From an uncultured Oscillospiraceae bacterium (lineage in GTDB: Bacteria > Bacillota > Clostridia > Oscillospirales > Oscillospiraceae), in NCBI GenBank assembly GCA_944385415.1, contig CALWXC010000039.1, positions 108,410-172,409 on the forward strand: a DNA stretch of 64,000 nucleotides. Reading direction: 5' to 3'. Within the stretch, counting starts at the first letter, position 1. Each line of letters starts with the position of its first letter. Below the pieces are notes generated by a model. The model did not search any database, was not told the DNA's origin, and worked only from the letters and a program-made list of their open reading frames with translations. Position numbers and translations under genes: made by a program. This document shows, piece after piece, positions 43,339 to 53,687 of the stretch.

Positions 43339-46300
43339 TTACTGCTCCAATACGATACCGGGCATGGAATCGTAGCGGGGCACACTGATGGACAGCGTGT
43401 CGCTGGTCATACGCGGATTATCGCCGTCCACTGTCTCAGCACGCCACATCTGGGCCTGCAATGCAATCATCACCGAATTTCCAGCGGCGTGATTGTCGCC
43501 ATGGTCCTCATTGACCTGCCGGAATGCTTCCTGATTCTCCGGAATGAAGAGGAAAAATCCATCGCTGATGGTGCTGACCTGTCCGTCTTCCGGAATTTCC
43601 GCAAAGAGCAGCGTCTCACCGGACAGGGTCTGTTTGGTAACCACCGGCGCTTCCGGGGAGCCGGGCTTCATGGTCTGCATCTGCGCCGCCACACGGACGC
43701 TGTTATACAGCGGATCGCCGCGATAGCTGCCGGTAACTACCACCGTTCCGGCTGGAATGGTCTCTGTCTGGCCGCCGTCAATGGCATAGGTGTAATCCCG
43801 CTCCAGAACGCCGATGGAAGCGCCCTCCGTAAAGGCGATATTATCGCCGGGATAGCTGAGCAGATGGATATCCGATAAGACTACATACTCCGGGATACCG
43901 GTGATTACCACCTGGACAGCGTCATACATCCAGATGCGGGTATCCGACGTCTCTACGCCGGGCTTGTTGAAGTATGCCAGGAATGTCTCGCCACTCTGAT
44001 TCTCATTGTCAGTGAAGGAGCCGCTCTTGGCTACCGTTTCCTGACCGCTTTCACCGGTGATAGTCACGGTGTAGACACCATCAGCGGGAATTTGTACGCC
44101 GGTGATCTTCCAGCCAGCGGTGGTTAGCAGTTGCTCCTCCTTGGCGGTAATCACAATGTCGCCATTCTCCTGGCGGGTGATCGTATAGCGGTCGGCGTCA
44201 ATCGTCTGGTCATAGGAAATACGAACCTGATTGGATTCCGCCGTTGCCGCTTCATAGCCCAGCTTGTCAATGACCCGTACCGTGTAGGTAAACGCCATGT
44301 TGTTGGCAGCGCCCACCGTATCTGTATAGATCTGTGTCTCGCTGCCGTTGCCCATGAGGAAGCCCAAAGGGGTGCCGTTGCGCAAAATCTCATAGCCCTG
44401 GACCCGGTCGGCGTCACCGGACACGGTAATGGTCAGCTGCGTCTGTTTCTCGCCCTCAACAGCGGCGGTCACCGCAGCCGTCAGCTCGGCCTGCCGTTCC
44501 CCATTGAGACGGTCCCGGCGGGACTGGTCGTTGAGGTACCAGATATCGCGAGTTTCTTGGGCATACTCTGCCAAAGTCGTTTTTGTCTGCTGGCTGAGCT
44601 CCATACCCCAACGGGTGAAGAACTCCGTCAAATCCTTACCGGTGATCTCTGCGGCAATCAATGCAATCCGGTCATCCTTGTTGGCGGCATCGCTGTAGGC
44701 TCCGGCCTTCCACTTGGTAAAGAACGCATTGTAGAAGTCCAACGCACCCGCACCGTCCAGGGGATTTCCTGCTTCATCATAGGCCAAATGCAGCTGCCAA
44801 TACATGCCCAACTGGGTAAAGACGTCACCGGCCTGTCCCGGCTTGCCCAGGGCAACTTTATCGAAAATCGCTGCGTACATGCCCTCCAACCGGGATGGTC
44901 CCGTCATATCGCCGGTGTCCGCCGTCTGAGCCACCAGGGAATAGATGTTGTTGGTGATCTCCGCATACCCGATTTTGTCCATGTTGTGTCCAATCTCATG
45001 GGCAATGCCCCAGCCATATAGGCCGTTGACGTCGTCGGCATCGATACCGCCACCGGAGCCACTCTGGCCCAGAGGATAGCCGGTAACCATGGAACGGGTC
45101 TCTGTATAGTCGATGCCCACATAGCTGCCGGCGGCAAACATAAACGCACCGGAGAACATCCGGGAGAGCCGAATGTTCTGATGGGTTTCCATGGGATAAC
45201 GGTAGTCCGCGAACACCGCATCACTGGAAATCACGCCCTGGGTCTTGTTGGCCAGGAACAGCAGCTGCTCCCAGGCACAGATGGCATCGTACAGTTTTTG
45301 GGTCATTTCCTCTGTAGAGGCCTGCGCACCGCCCAAACCGGTCAGGACCTGATCCGCAGGCAGCGACAGCAAAACACTGGGAGCAGCAATCTCCGTTGCA
45401 TTGCGGATATTGGTTCTGCGGCTGCTGTCGTTGGGGAACGTCAGCCCAGACACATAGGCCCGCAGTGTTTCTACATAGGCGGCAATCTGAGCCTTGCGTT
45501 CCTCGGCGCTTCTGCCGTACCACTGGTCCGGTGTGATATCCAGCAGCGGAATCTCGGTTACCACAGTCTTCTGTGCAGAGATATCTCGGATTTGGAGCTT
45601 GATCGCATCGGCGTGGTTTCCGCTGTACTCCAAATACAGGGAACCGCCGCGCTCACCGGAACCGCTGTTGCCGATGGGATTCAAATAAATTTGATTGCGT
45701 CCGTTATGAAGCGTATACCGCTTGGCTTCGGTTCCCGCCTCCGAATACTGCTGCCATTGGACCAGTGTCGCCGTCTCACCGTCGCCCAGGCCCTCCACAT
45801 AGAAGGAAACCGACTGATTGGACAGGGCGGTAATGCCCAAAGGCTGCAACGCTGAAGCCGTCTGACCATACTGCTGATCGGCGGCGGCGCTGCGGGATGT
45901 AAAGCCACTGCGGACCACCAGTTCTTCCCCGTTCAGCAGCTGCCGGGCATTCTCCAGCTGATCCAGCAGAACAGACCGTTCCACATAGTAAGCGTCTGCA
46001 TTTTCCGCTTTGGTACGCAGGGCCGCAATGCGCTCAGCATCCACGCCCTGGGCCAGGGCCGTGTGGCTGTCGTTGGCAAACAGCGATTCAATTTCATCGG
46101 CCAGTCCGTCATACTCATAAAATGCAATCTCCGACAGGCTCATATTGCCGGCGCCGTCCCATTGCTTAGGCTGCACCGACAGGGATGTAACAGTCGTGCG
46201 GGGGAATTTGACAATAAAGTATTCATTGTCCTTGGCTGCCTCATAGGAGACCTGTGACGCGGGCACTTCTTCCCCATTGACCCAGATGGTAAAGGCTTTG

Positions 46301-48309
46301 AAGAAATCCCGATACCGTCTGCCGTCGTTATTCTGCACATCCGGGCCCAAATCAGGAACATAGATCAAGTAATCCATCTCATAAGCCTGGTCGAACTGGA
46401 AGGTAAACTTCTTGTCTTTCCACCAGGTTTCCGCAATCCAACTGGTACGGTAGTCCCCGTCGTAAACCGAGCCGGGAAGCTGCCCCTTACTGACATTGGC
46501 AGCCGTATTGGAAACCGGATAGGAAGCCGACGCGATAATACTGTTTTCCAGCCGGTTGACCGTGGGCAAATCCGGGGCTTCTATCTGCTCCAGCTTGGGC
46601 GTTCCAATCGCTGTCAGAGAAACCGGCCCGTTGCCTTTGCCATTGACGCCGAACACCTGGACCTCATAGGTCACATCGTTTTCCAGACCGGTGATAACGG
46701 CGGAACTCTGATATTGACCACTCAAAACCGTAAATGTGTCTTCACCCTGGACACGGTACTGGACCCGGCTGTACTGGGTGTCCTTACCGGGTTTCCAGGT
46801 GACTGTCAGCAGCGTATCCCCTGCCGTCACTGTCACATTGTCGGGCTTGTCGGGAACACTGCCGGGCTGCGGTACCGCCCGGACTACCTCCGATTTGCCG
46901 CCCTCCCAGGTCTGGCCGCCGGCAGCAGACACCGGCGCTACAGCAAAATAATATGTTTTCAGATTCTCCAACCCGGTGACGGTGCAGCTGGTACGGTCTG
47001 TCTCCAGAACATTATTCATCTGGGACTCGCTGGTGCCGTAATACACCTTATAACCGGTGATATTGGGGAACATGTCCCAAGTGAGCCGGACTTCCTTTGT
47101 ACCGGCCACAGCCTGAACATTCTGCACCTGGGTATTTTCCGCTGCGGGGTTTTCTGGGAGAATATCTTGCAGGAACTTGATCTGCTCCACCACAATTTCC
47201 CGGTTATCGGTTACCACCACGCGGATGGTGATTTTTTTCACCGGCACCCGCTGACCCAGAGAAATGGTGACCACTTTGCGGCCGTCATCCCTGGTTTGCA
47301 GAACGTAGACACCTTCAGGCGCCCGTTCATCAAAGGGTACCACAATGGTCTGATCGTCAATGGTAACGGCTTCCACAACGCCCTTTTCCACGGGGTTGCC
47401 TGTGGAGCTGACAATCTCCACCTGCTCCATTTCCAAGCCGGATTCGGCATGTTCTGCCGTCAATTGAATGGGCAGTGCAATCTCCGCAGCTCCTTCCGGA
47501 GCAGAAAGCTGCACCAGTTGGCCATCATCCGTAAGCATAGAGGCAGCGCTGCCGGACACGATTTGTCCCGTAAGCGCCTGTTCCAGCGCTGCGACATCGA
47601 CCACTTTGGACAAGATGGCGCTGGTTTGATAAGACTTTGCCTGCCCCTCAGCACCAGCCGCCATGGTCACCGTGGCTAGGTCATAGATATCCACCTGTCC
47701 ATCGCCGTTGAGGTCTGCCCGGGTTTCCTCCGTATCCAGCCCAGACTTCACCAGTTCCACGTCGGCGCTGTCCACGCGGCCATCGCTGTTGATATCACCC
47801 TGAGTAAAGGTGGCATCGCCGGTGCCCAAAATCAATCCCTGGGAGTAATTAGACAGAGACAGGACCTCGCTGGTATACGGCCGAAAGCCATCGGCCGTAA
47901 ATTGCAGACGGTATTGATTCTCTCCCGCTTCCGCCGACAAACCAGAAATGGACAGGTCGATATACGCCAGCCGCTGCTCCTCTGTCCGCCAAGTGACCGA
48001 ACCGTCAGCGGTACTGCCATCGGTAAACGTCAACTCTGCTCCATCTTTGCTAAGACTGCCCTCCGCAATGGCCGCCGTCCCACGATATAGGGTGACTATT
48101 CCCCCACTCTGCGCCATCTTATCCGGCGTGATGGGGTAATCCATCCGGATGGTTGCCTGGATTGTGCCGGTGACACCGGCGGCGACCGCCGCAGTCCTCG
48201 CTGGGTCTGTGGCGCGATCCGCTGCCGCCGCGCTGGGAAGGCCGCCCAAAAGGCTGAGACCCATGGAAGCCGCGAGCACACCTGACAACGTTCTATGATA
48301 CCATTTCAT
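43339..48309 (-). CDS. secreted M60-family (mucin-type) metallopeptidase with dockerin
   Basis: 1656 residues. Signal peptide about 1-30. A beta-domain (about 45-165) comes before a type-I-like dockerin (about 171-212: GDINSDGRVDSAD and ADLNGDGQVDIYD, two EF-hand-like calcium loops). Two FN3 domains (about 395-480, 486-573) and a discoidin/CBM32-like domain (about 590-740) follow. The catalytic region (about 850-1230) carries HEIGHNMD with H1104, E1105, H1108 and the third zinc ligand E1117, the gluzincin M60 motif of enhancin/mucinase proteins. C-terminal beta domains (about 1270-1656) follow. M60 enzymes of gut bacteria cleave O-glycosylated mucins. The cohesin-like SLH gene downstream is probably its anchor. 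Confidence 0.87.
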   Translation of the reverse strand: MKWYHRTLSGVLAASMGLSLLGGLPSAAAADRATDPARTAAVAAGVTGTIQATIRMDYPITPDKMAQSGGIVTLYRGTAAIAEGSLSKDGAELTFTDGSTADGSVTWRTEEQRLAYIDLSISGLSAEAGENQYRLQFTADGFRPYTSEVLSLSNYSQGLILGTGDATFTQGDINSDGRVDSADVELVKSGLDTEETRADLNGDGQVDIYDLATVTMAAGAEGQAKSYQTSAILSKVVDVAALEQALTGQIVSGSAASMLTDDGQLVQLSAPEGAAEIALPIQLTAEHAESGLEMEQVEIVSSTGNPVEKGVVEAVTIDDQTIVVPFDERAPEGVYVLQTRDDGRKVVTISLGQRVPVKKITIRVVVTDNREIVVEQIKFLQDILPENPAAENTQVQNVQAVAGTKEVRLTWDMFPNITGYKVYYGTSESQMNNVLETDRTSCTVTGLENLKTYYFAVAPVSAAGGQTWEGGKSEVVRAVPQPGSVPDKPDNVTVTAGDTLLTVTWKPGKDTQYSRVQYRVQGEDTFTVLSGQYQSSAVITGLENDVTYEVQVFGVNGKGNGPVSLTAIGTPKLEQIEAPDLPTVNRLENSIIASASYPVSNTAANVSKGQLPGSVYDGDYRTSWIAETWWKDKKFTFQFDQAYEMDYLIYVPDLGPDVQNNDGRRYRDFFKAFTIWVNGEEVPASQVSYEAAKDNEYFIVKFPRTTVTSLSVQPKQWDGAGNMSLSEIAFYEYDGLADEIESLFANDSHTALAQGVDAERIAALRTKAENADAYYVERSVLLDQLENARQLLNGEELVVRSGFTSRSAAADQQYGQTASALQPLGITALSNQSVSFYVEGLGDGETATLVQWQQYSEAGTEAKRYTLHNGRNQIYLNPIGNSGSGERGGSLYLEYSGNHADAIKLQIRDISAQKTVVTEIPLLDITPDQWYGRSAEERKAQIAAYVETLRAYVSGLTFPNDSSRRTNIRNATEIAAPSVLLSLPADQVLTGLGGAQASTEEMTQKLYDAICAWEQLLFLANKTQGVISSDAVFADYRYPMETHQNIRLSRMFSGAFMFAAGSYVGIDYTETRSMVTGYPLGQSGSGGGIDADDVNGLYGWGIAHEIGHNMDKIGYAEITNNIYSLVAQTADTGDMTGPSRLEGMYAAIFDKVALGKPGQAGDVFTQLGMYWQLHLAYDEAGNPLDGAGALDFYNAFFTKWKAGAYSDAANKDDRIALIAAEITGKDLTEFFTRWGMELSQQTKTTLAEYAQETRDIWYLNDQSRRDRLNGERQAELTAAVTAAVEGEKQTQLTITVSGDADRVQGYEILRNGTPLGFLMGNGSETQIYTDTVGAANNMAFTYTVRVIDKLGYEAATAESNQVRISYDQTIDADRYTITRQENGDIVITAKEEQLLTTAGWKITGVQIPADGVYTVTITGESGQETVAKSGSFTDNENQSGETFLAYFNKPGVETSDTRIWMYDAVQVVITGIPEYVVLSDIHLLSYPGDNIAFTEGASIGVLERDYTYAIDGGQTETIPAGTVVVTGSYRGDPLYNSVRVAAQMQTMKPGSPEAPVVTKQTLSGETLLFAEIPEDGQVSTISDGFFLFIPENQEAFRQVNEDHGDNHAAGNSVMIALQAQMWRAETVDGDNPRMTSDTLSISVPRYDSMPGIVLEQ

Positions 48310-48437
48310 TTGTCTTGTGTTCCTTTCTTTTGATTCTAACCGGATACACCTGTTGGATGTTTGTCAAAACCATTCAGTTTGAAAACGGTTACAGCATGTG
48401 CGGCATATTGTAACATAATTTCTAGTATTTGTATAGG

Positions 48438-48466
48438 TTTTTATTTTTCTTTTGAAACAATGTCAA
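48438..48466 (-). promoter_or_regulatory. possible promoter of the M60 peptidase gene
   Basis: Minus-strand TTGACA (rc at 48461-48466) and TAAAAA (rc at 48438-48443), 17-base spacer, in an A+T-rich leader about 130 bases upstream of the gene. The -10 is weak. Confidence 0.4.
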
Positions 48467-48553
48467 AAATTATTATAAATCGAACAACAATAAAGCTATA
48501 TAAGCCGATATTTCCATCATTATGTCAATAAATTATTGTGAAATACTTCTTGT

Positions 48554-48589
48554 TCAAACGTGGCGGATGATGGTGCTCATTCGATCCAT
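48554..48589 (-). CDS. possible 11-codon leader peptide
   Basis: MDRMSTIIRHV with AGGAGG seven bases before the ATG, lying between the terminator hairpin (48619-48666) and the M60 gene. A good ribosome-binding site on such a short frame suggests an upstream-ORF or leader, but it could be chance. Confidence 0.3.
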   Translation of the reverse strand: MDRMSTIIRHV

Positions 48590-48618
48590 GCACATACCTC
48601 CTGTCTGGTTGCAACAAA

Positions 48619-48666
48619 ACAAAAAATGCGTGCAGTCTTATAGCATCCAACTATAGACTACACGCA
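48619..48666 (-). terminator. intrinsic terminator in the leader region of the M60 gene
   Basis: On the minus strand a long imperfect stem (48627-48643 with 48651-48666) is followed by a T-rich tract (TTTTTTGTTTTG). It faces toward the M60 gene and may end transcripts coming from upstream, or attenuate. The surrounding 48310-48874 is A+T-rich and otherwise shows no gene I trust. Confidence 0.65.
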
Positions 48667-48832
48667 CAAACGGCTGAAAGCACATCTACCGTGTTTATTC
48701 TGTTTGCCTTGCATGATAGCAAACTATGTTTCGATTTGCGAAGGCCGCAGCACAAAAACCGTACTGTTTACCAAATCATGCCGCTGCATTTTCAATGCCA
48801 TTCCGTAGATTTGCCATAGTTCTACCTCTGAA

Positions 48833-48860
48833 CCGGCCAATCCCCGCAGGGATTGGCCGG
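48833..48860. terminator. hairpin after the large SLH gene
   Basis: CCGGCCAATCCC (48833-48844) pairs with GGGATTGGCCGG (48849-48860) around CGCA, 14 bases past the stop of the minus-strand SLH gene. It lacks a T-run, so it may be a weak terminator or RNA stabiliser. Confidence 0.55.
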
Positions 48861-48874
48861 ACGATTATAGGAAC

Positions 48875-51800
48875 TCAGTCTGTGAGCAGATACTGCATCA
48901 CAATCACGGCGGCCTCCGCACGGGTCACAGAACGCTTGGCATTCTGCAAGCTGTCGTCGCTGGAGAGAATACCGCTCTGGATTGCCCAGGCCATGGCTTC
49001 CGTTGCCCAGCTGCTGACGGTATCCGTCTGAACCGCCTCCACGGCAGAGCCGGTGACTGCCGGGCTTCCGGAATACCGATACAACAGGACGGCCAGCTGC
49101 TCCAATGTCAGGTCCTCCGACATCGCGTGTCCATCAGAGATTCCCTGTTCCACAGCCCAGCGACACCCAGCTTCCTGCCAGGTGGCTCCTCCGCTGGTAT
49201 CCACACCGTCCAGACGGGCCAGCACCGTAACCATCATGGCACGGCTCATATGGGCAGTAGGAGCAAAGGTGGTTTCACCGGTACCGTTGAACAGTTCCCG
49301 GCTGGAAGTAAAATCAATGGCTTCCACGCCCCAAGTATCGCCGGACACGTCCACAAAATCCTTGCTGTTGTCCAGAATCATAACCGTATCGCCATTTTGC
49401 AGCTCCACCAAAATTCCGGTTTCTGTCCTGACAAGGGAACGAAGTACCATCTCAGTGCCGTCCGCCCGTATCAGAATGGCCACAGTTCCGGCGGATATCT
49501 GCTCCACCGGAATTTCCAGCTGAATTGTGGTGTTGTCCGGCAGATGGGCGGTTACCGTCGGCGCCGTGGCTTGATCGGCTGTCACCGGAAGAACTGGTAT
49601 GGGCAATCCAGTAAGAACTCCTCCCGTCTCCTGTATCATTGAAACGGATGGCGTGACATGGACCTCGATTTGGCCGTTGGGATGGAAATACACCACCACA
49701 ATACTGCCATCCGGCAGTTTGGTGGTCTCCGTTCTGGAACCGTCTGGGCCGGTGACGATTACGGTAATGCTGCCATCGGGGTTCACAATGGTTTCCGTAT
49801 TTCCATTGGACGCTGTACCGCCGCCGCTGGAACCGCCGGAAGACCCGCCATCGCCGGAGCCGCCCTCAGAAGACGCCGTGGGAATTGCCGTCGTCATGCC
49901 GGGAGCGCTGTTGCCGATTGCGTTGGATGCCGTCACCTGGAACGTGTATGTGGTACCATTGGTCAATCCGGTGACCGTATAGCTGTCGGTCAGGCCATCC
50001 AGTTCCACTGCATCCACCGTTGCGTCACCGTTCCGGATGGTCAGAAGATACCCGGTTATGGTGCTACCGCCGTCATGGGCTACCGTCCAATGGACGGTAA
50101 CCTGCCCATCGCTAGCAGCAGCCGTAACCGTTGGCGTATCGGGCACTGTGGCGGGAATTGCAATCCCGGCATCCGCGGCGATTTCTCCGGTATAGTTGCC
50201 TTTACCAACGGCTTTGGCAGAAATTGTGGTACCTTTGTCCCCATCTCGGATGGTGTATACGGTACCAGCCGCACCGGAAATCACAGCGCCGTCCCGCAGC
50301 CAGACCAGATCATAGCCGCCCGTTTCCAGCCCCACAGCCGTAGCTGTAATGGTATCCCCCTGCCGGGACAGGGTCAGCGTTCCGCTCAGCGGTTTGGGCA
50401 GAATGGTCAAGGTAGTGGTCCGGGTACCGTAATAGTCCGCATTTTCCACCATCACCGTCAACGTATATTGCCCTGCATCCACCGGCAAAGTTTCGCTGCC
50501 GCTGCATGTATATGTATAGGTGACACCCTTGTATTCTGGTTTCGGAGCCACAGAGGCGACGGGCGTATACGCCGTACCATACGGTACCGTAATGGCTGCA
50601 AAGGTGATATCCTCCTCCGGTATCACCTGTTTGGCGGTGATGGTTATCTGGATGGTTGGCAGGTCCGTCTCCACCGTGGCCCATGGGGGAAGACTGTCCT
50701 CTGCCAGAGTCAGGGTAGCCGTCCACTCCTGCCCATCCTCCAGGCTGTTGACCAGCGCCCGCAGCTGCTCCAGCGTCATGTCCCAGACGGCTTGGACCTC
50801 CTGCGCCGACACCTCATTGTCATAGGTCAGCCGCACCGTGGCGGGAATCCCCAAATCCGCCAGGGTACCAGCCTCCATGACCTGCATTCTGGTGACAGTC
50901 AGCATTTGGGGAAGTTCGCCATCTGCCAACCCGATTTCCACCAACTGCACCGGCGTTACGGTCACTGTAGCGGTTACCGTCGGGCAGTTTGCAAAATTAG
51001 GGTTGGCTTCCAGCGTGCCGACGTAGGTATACGTACCGCCTTTGGCGTTATACGCTTCCGCTGCAGGCGCCCAATGGATTGCCGCCGTGGTTGCCGCTGT
51101 TCCTGCGCCGGTAATTTCTACCGTTTCCGGCAAATTCAGCACCGCCCGCAGCCCTTCTAGGGTATTGCTCGGATCGTTGGCCTGAATAACAGCCGTGGGA
51201 ACAGCGGTAAGTATCGAAACCGATGCCGGTGTCACCGTCAATGTGCCGTCGGTTACCGTCACCGTGTAGTTATCTGCCGTGGCAGTACCGGTAATCGGAT
51301 AGTCACCCACTTCGGAATGAGCCGAAGCAGTTGTTTGCAGCAGCACCGACAGATCGCTGGGTTGGTCTCCCGCAACGAGAGCCCCATCTGGAACTGTAAA
51401 CGTCAGCACAGGCAACGGGGCGCCATACGTCTTTGTCTGAGAGTCCGCTGCAACGGTAATGGCTTTTTTGTCAACCGTAATGTTGTACAATTTCTCCACT
51501 TGGATATTCTGGTATTCTCCGTCCGTGGTTACGGTGAACACCACGGTTACTTGCCTTGTACCGGCAGCCTGTATGCCATCCGCATCTCCAAAAGCAAATA
51601 CGCCTTCCAGCGGTTGGTCCCCGGCCATCGCTGTGCCGCCGGTGGGAAGCGCTGTCAATTCGCTGTTTTTCTGGCCATAGGTCAAGCCCTTGCCAGCCAT
51701 AGCGGCATCCACTGCCGCCCAGTCCACTTCCAGATCTGTCATGGAAACGGTGACCGATTTGCTCCATTGATCAATGGTCGCCGTGATGGTCACTTTGGCG

Positions 51801-53599
51801 TCTTTAGAAGCGCCATTCTCCACCGTCAATATACCGTCGGAGAACCGTACATGACTGTCCGTACTCTCCGATACACTCCATACTGGTGTGCCGGGCAGTT
51901 GGGAGCCATACGAATCATACAGCGCCGCATGATAGGTATATTGTTTCTCTGCTTCACCAGCAGCGGGAAGCACAACGGTATCGGTATCACCCAGGCGAAT
52001 GCCGTTTCGCTCCATAACCAAACTCGCACCTGTCTGGGAATCACCGTTGGTAATCGTCACTGTTTTGGTTCCCGTCACCGACCCGCAGGAAGCTGTGACC
52101 AGGAAAACAGCCGGCTCCCCTGTAGGTACAGCCGCGGCGGCATCCTTGTTCACAGAGATGACGCCATTGGCAATGGTAACGCCCTGAACTGCGGAGCCGT
52201 CCTTTTCAATAAACCAGCTCAGTTCGGGTGACTGCATCACTTCGCCGTATTGGTTTGTTACCACGGCGGAAATGGCAGATGATTGGACAACGTCCTCCCC
52301 GGTCGGAATTTGTAGCACAATTTCACGGTCGGACAGCTCAATTTTTTCCGCCCGTTCCTCCTCATGAACCACGGTAAATTCGTCCGAGGCAGTATTCTCC
52401 AGCGATTGGGCAGCGGTTACCGTATATTTGCCATCTTTGGCGGTACCTTGGATGGTAATCACGCCGGTTGCTGCATCAATGGATACATCGGCAGCCTTTG
52501 CACCGGAAATAAACCAGGTAACAGAATCGGTAATATCGGCACCGTCCTGATCCCAGGCTTTTGCCGTCACCGTCTGGGCTTCTGCATGGATTCCCGCCAC
52601 CGTTACCATATCTGCCGACAGCTCTACCGACGCCAGCAGAGCGGTATCCGGCATGGTAACGGCAATGTCTATCGAGTTACTGGTAATCCCATCGGCCGAG
52701 GCTGTAACATGGATTATGCCGGGCTGTGCATCCTTCGTGACCGTAATGGTACCATCACCATTATAAAGAACGCCCGCCGGCGCTTCCGCAGGCTCATACG
52801 TCCAATTCACACTGGGTGCCGCCATGGGGTCTCCCTCTGTGTCCACAGCGGTAATCTCCGGCGCTGTACTCGTCTGCGGCTCTGCCCCAATGGTCACATC
52901 GGGTACATCGCCTAATGTCAAGCTGCCCAACTGCGGAACTGTGGAGTTGGGATATTGGATCACGGGTACACTCATACCGTTATCCGCTGCGCCATTGGTA
53001 TATCTGTATTCTCCCGCGCTGGTCTGCACCATGGCAGCGCTGTCTATTTGCAGCAATTCTACTATATCGGCATCGGATGTAGTTTTTATGCTGCCCTTTT
53101 TCAGCAATGACTCATCATTTTCACTTATTTTGAAAAACATGACATACAGCAGCTGTTTTCCTGGATTGGCAGATGTGAAAGGCGGCGCATAGCACCCATA
53201 GCTAAACGAAACCTGTTCCTCTTCCACATGGATTTCCAAGGGATACGAAAGATATTCCTTGTCATCTGCATACTTTCCGAGAATCTGAAAGCATCCTGCT
53301 TCAATCATCGGCAGCGCCTGATTTGCCTGGAAGTCATAAGGCTGCACCACGCGGCTGTCATAGGTAATGGCAATCCGCATGATATTGACCGTCTGGTCTT
53401 CCGCACCTGGATCGCAGGAAAAGAACAAACCGTAAACCTCTTTGTCTATAATTCCATATTCTTGCAATTCTTCATCACTCAATTTATGCGCTTCTGCTTG
53501 AATACTGGGCGGTTCCGCCGCGGCTGCTGACACACACCAGAGACACAACGTCGCCCAGAGGAGAAAGGCAAGGGAGAGCAATCTCAGAAATGATTTCAT
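48875..53599 (-). CDS. large secreted multidomain SLH surface protein
   Basis: 1574 residues. Signal peptide about 1-28. The N-terminal domain (about 30-200) is beta-rich with IAITYDSRVVQPYDF and LLYVMFFKIS, similar in layout to cohesin-like or carbohydrate-binding folds. A stalk follows: several BIG-type Ig-like domains (about 240-640), MBG-type repeats (about 650-800; YGAPLPVLTFTVPDGALVAG), further Ig-like domains and one FN3 (about 1185-1275). A Gly/Ser linker and a beta-domain lead to three SLH repeats (about 1408-1574). Likely a wall-anchored adhesin or scaffold. No enzymatic motif is visible. AGGAG upstream of the ATG. Confidence 0.82.
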   Translation of the reverse strand: MKSFLRLLSLAFLLWATLCLWCVSAAAAEPPSIQAEAHKLSDEELQEYGIIDKEVYGLFFSCDPGAEDQTVNIMRIAITYDSRVVQPYDFQANQALPMIEAGCFQILGKYADDKEYLSYPLEIHVEEEQVSFSYGCYAPPFTSANPGKQLLYVMFFKISENDESLLKKGSIKTTSDADIVELLQIDSAAMVQTSAGEYRYTNGAADNGMSVPVIQYPNSTVPQLGSLTLGDVPDVTIGAEPQTSTAPEITAVDTEGDPMAAPSVNWTYEPAEAPAGVLYNGDGTITVTKDAQPGIIHVTASADGITSNSIDIAVTMPDTALLASVELSADMVTVAGIHAEAQTVTAKAWDQDGADITDSVTWFISGAKAADVSIDAATGVITIQGTAKDGKYTVTAAQSLENTASDEFTVVHEEERAEKIELSDREIVLQIPTGEDVVQSSAISAVVTNQYGEVMQSPELSWFIEKDGSAVQGVTIANGVISVNKDAAAAVPTGEPAVFLVTASCGSVTGTKTVTITNGDSQTGASLVMERNGIRLGDTDTVVLPAAGEAEKQYTYHAALYDSYGSQLPGTPVWSVSESTDSHVRFSDGILTVENGASKDAKVTITATIDQWSKSVTVSMTDLEVDWAAVDAAMAGKGLTYGQKNSELTALPTGGTAMAGDQPLEGVFAFGDADGIQAAGTRQVTVVFTVTTDGEYQNIQVEKLYNITVDKKAITVAADSQTKTYGAPLPVLTFTVPDGALVAGDQPSDLSVLLQTTASAHSEVGDYPITGTATADNYTVTVTDGTLTVTPASVSILTAVPTAVIQANDPSNTLEGLRAVLNLPETVEITGAGTAATTAAIHWAPAAEAYNAKGGTYTYVGTLEANPNFANCPTVTATVTVTPVQLVEIGLADGELPQMLTVTRMQVMEAGTLADLGIPATVRLTYDNEVSAQEVQAVWDMTLEQLRALVNSLEDGQEWTATLTLAEDSLPPWATVETDLPTIQITITAKQVIPEEDITFAAITVPYGTAYTPVASVAPKPEYKGVTYTYTCSGSETLPVDAGQYTLTVMVENADYYGTRTTTLTILPKPLSGTLTLSRQGDTITATAVGLETGGYDLVWLRDGAVISGAAGTVYTIRDGDKGTTISAKAVGKGNYTGEIAADAGIAIPATVPDTPTVTAAASDGQVTVHWTVAHDGGSTITGYLLTIRNGDATVDAVELDGLTDSYTVTGLTNGTTYTFQVTASNAIGNSAPGMTTAIPTASSEGGSGDGGSSGGSSGGGTASNGNTETIVNPDGSITVIVTGPDGSRTETTKLPDGSIVVVYFHPNGQIEVHVTPSVSMIQETGGVLTGLPIPVLPVTADQATAPTVTAHLPDNTTIQLEIPVEQISAGTVAILIRADGTEMVLRSLVRTETGILVELQNGDTVMILDNSKDFVDVSGDTWGVEAIDFTSSRELFNGTGETTFAPTAHMSRAMMVTVLARLDGVDTSGGATWQEAGCRWAVEQGISDGHAMSEDLTLEQLAVLLYRYSGSPAVTGSAVEAVQTDTVSSWATEAMAWAIQSGILSSDDSLQNAKRSVTRAEAAVIVMQYLLTD

Positions 53600-53687
53600 A
53601 ATTTCAGCTCCTCACTTAATTGGTCCAAAAACAAACACTCTTGCCATGCAGGCAATTAGGACTCAGCGATTTTGCTTTTATCCATAC

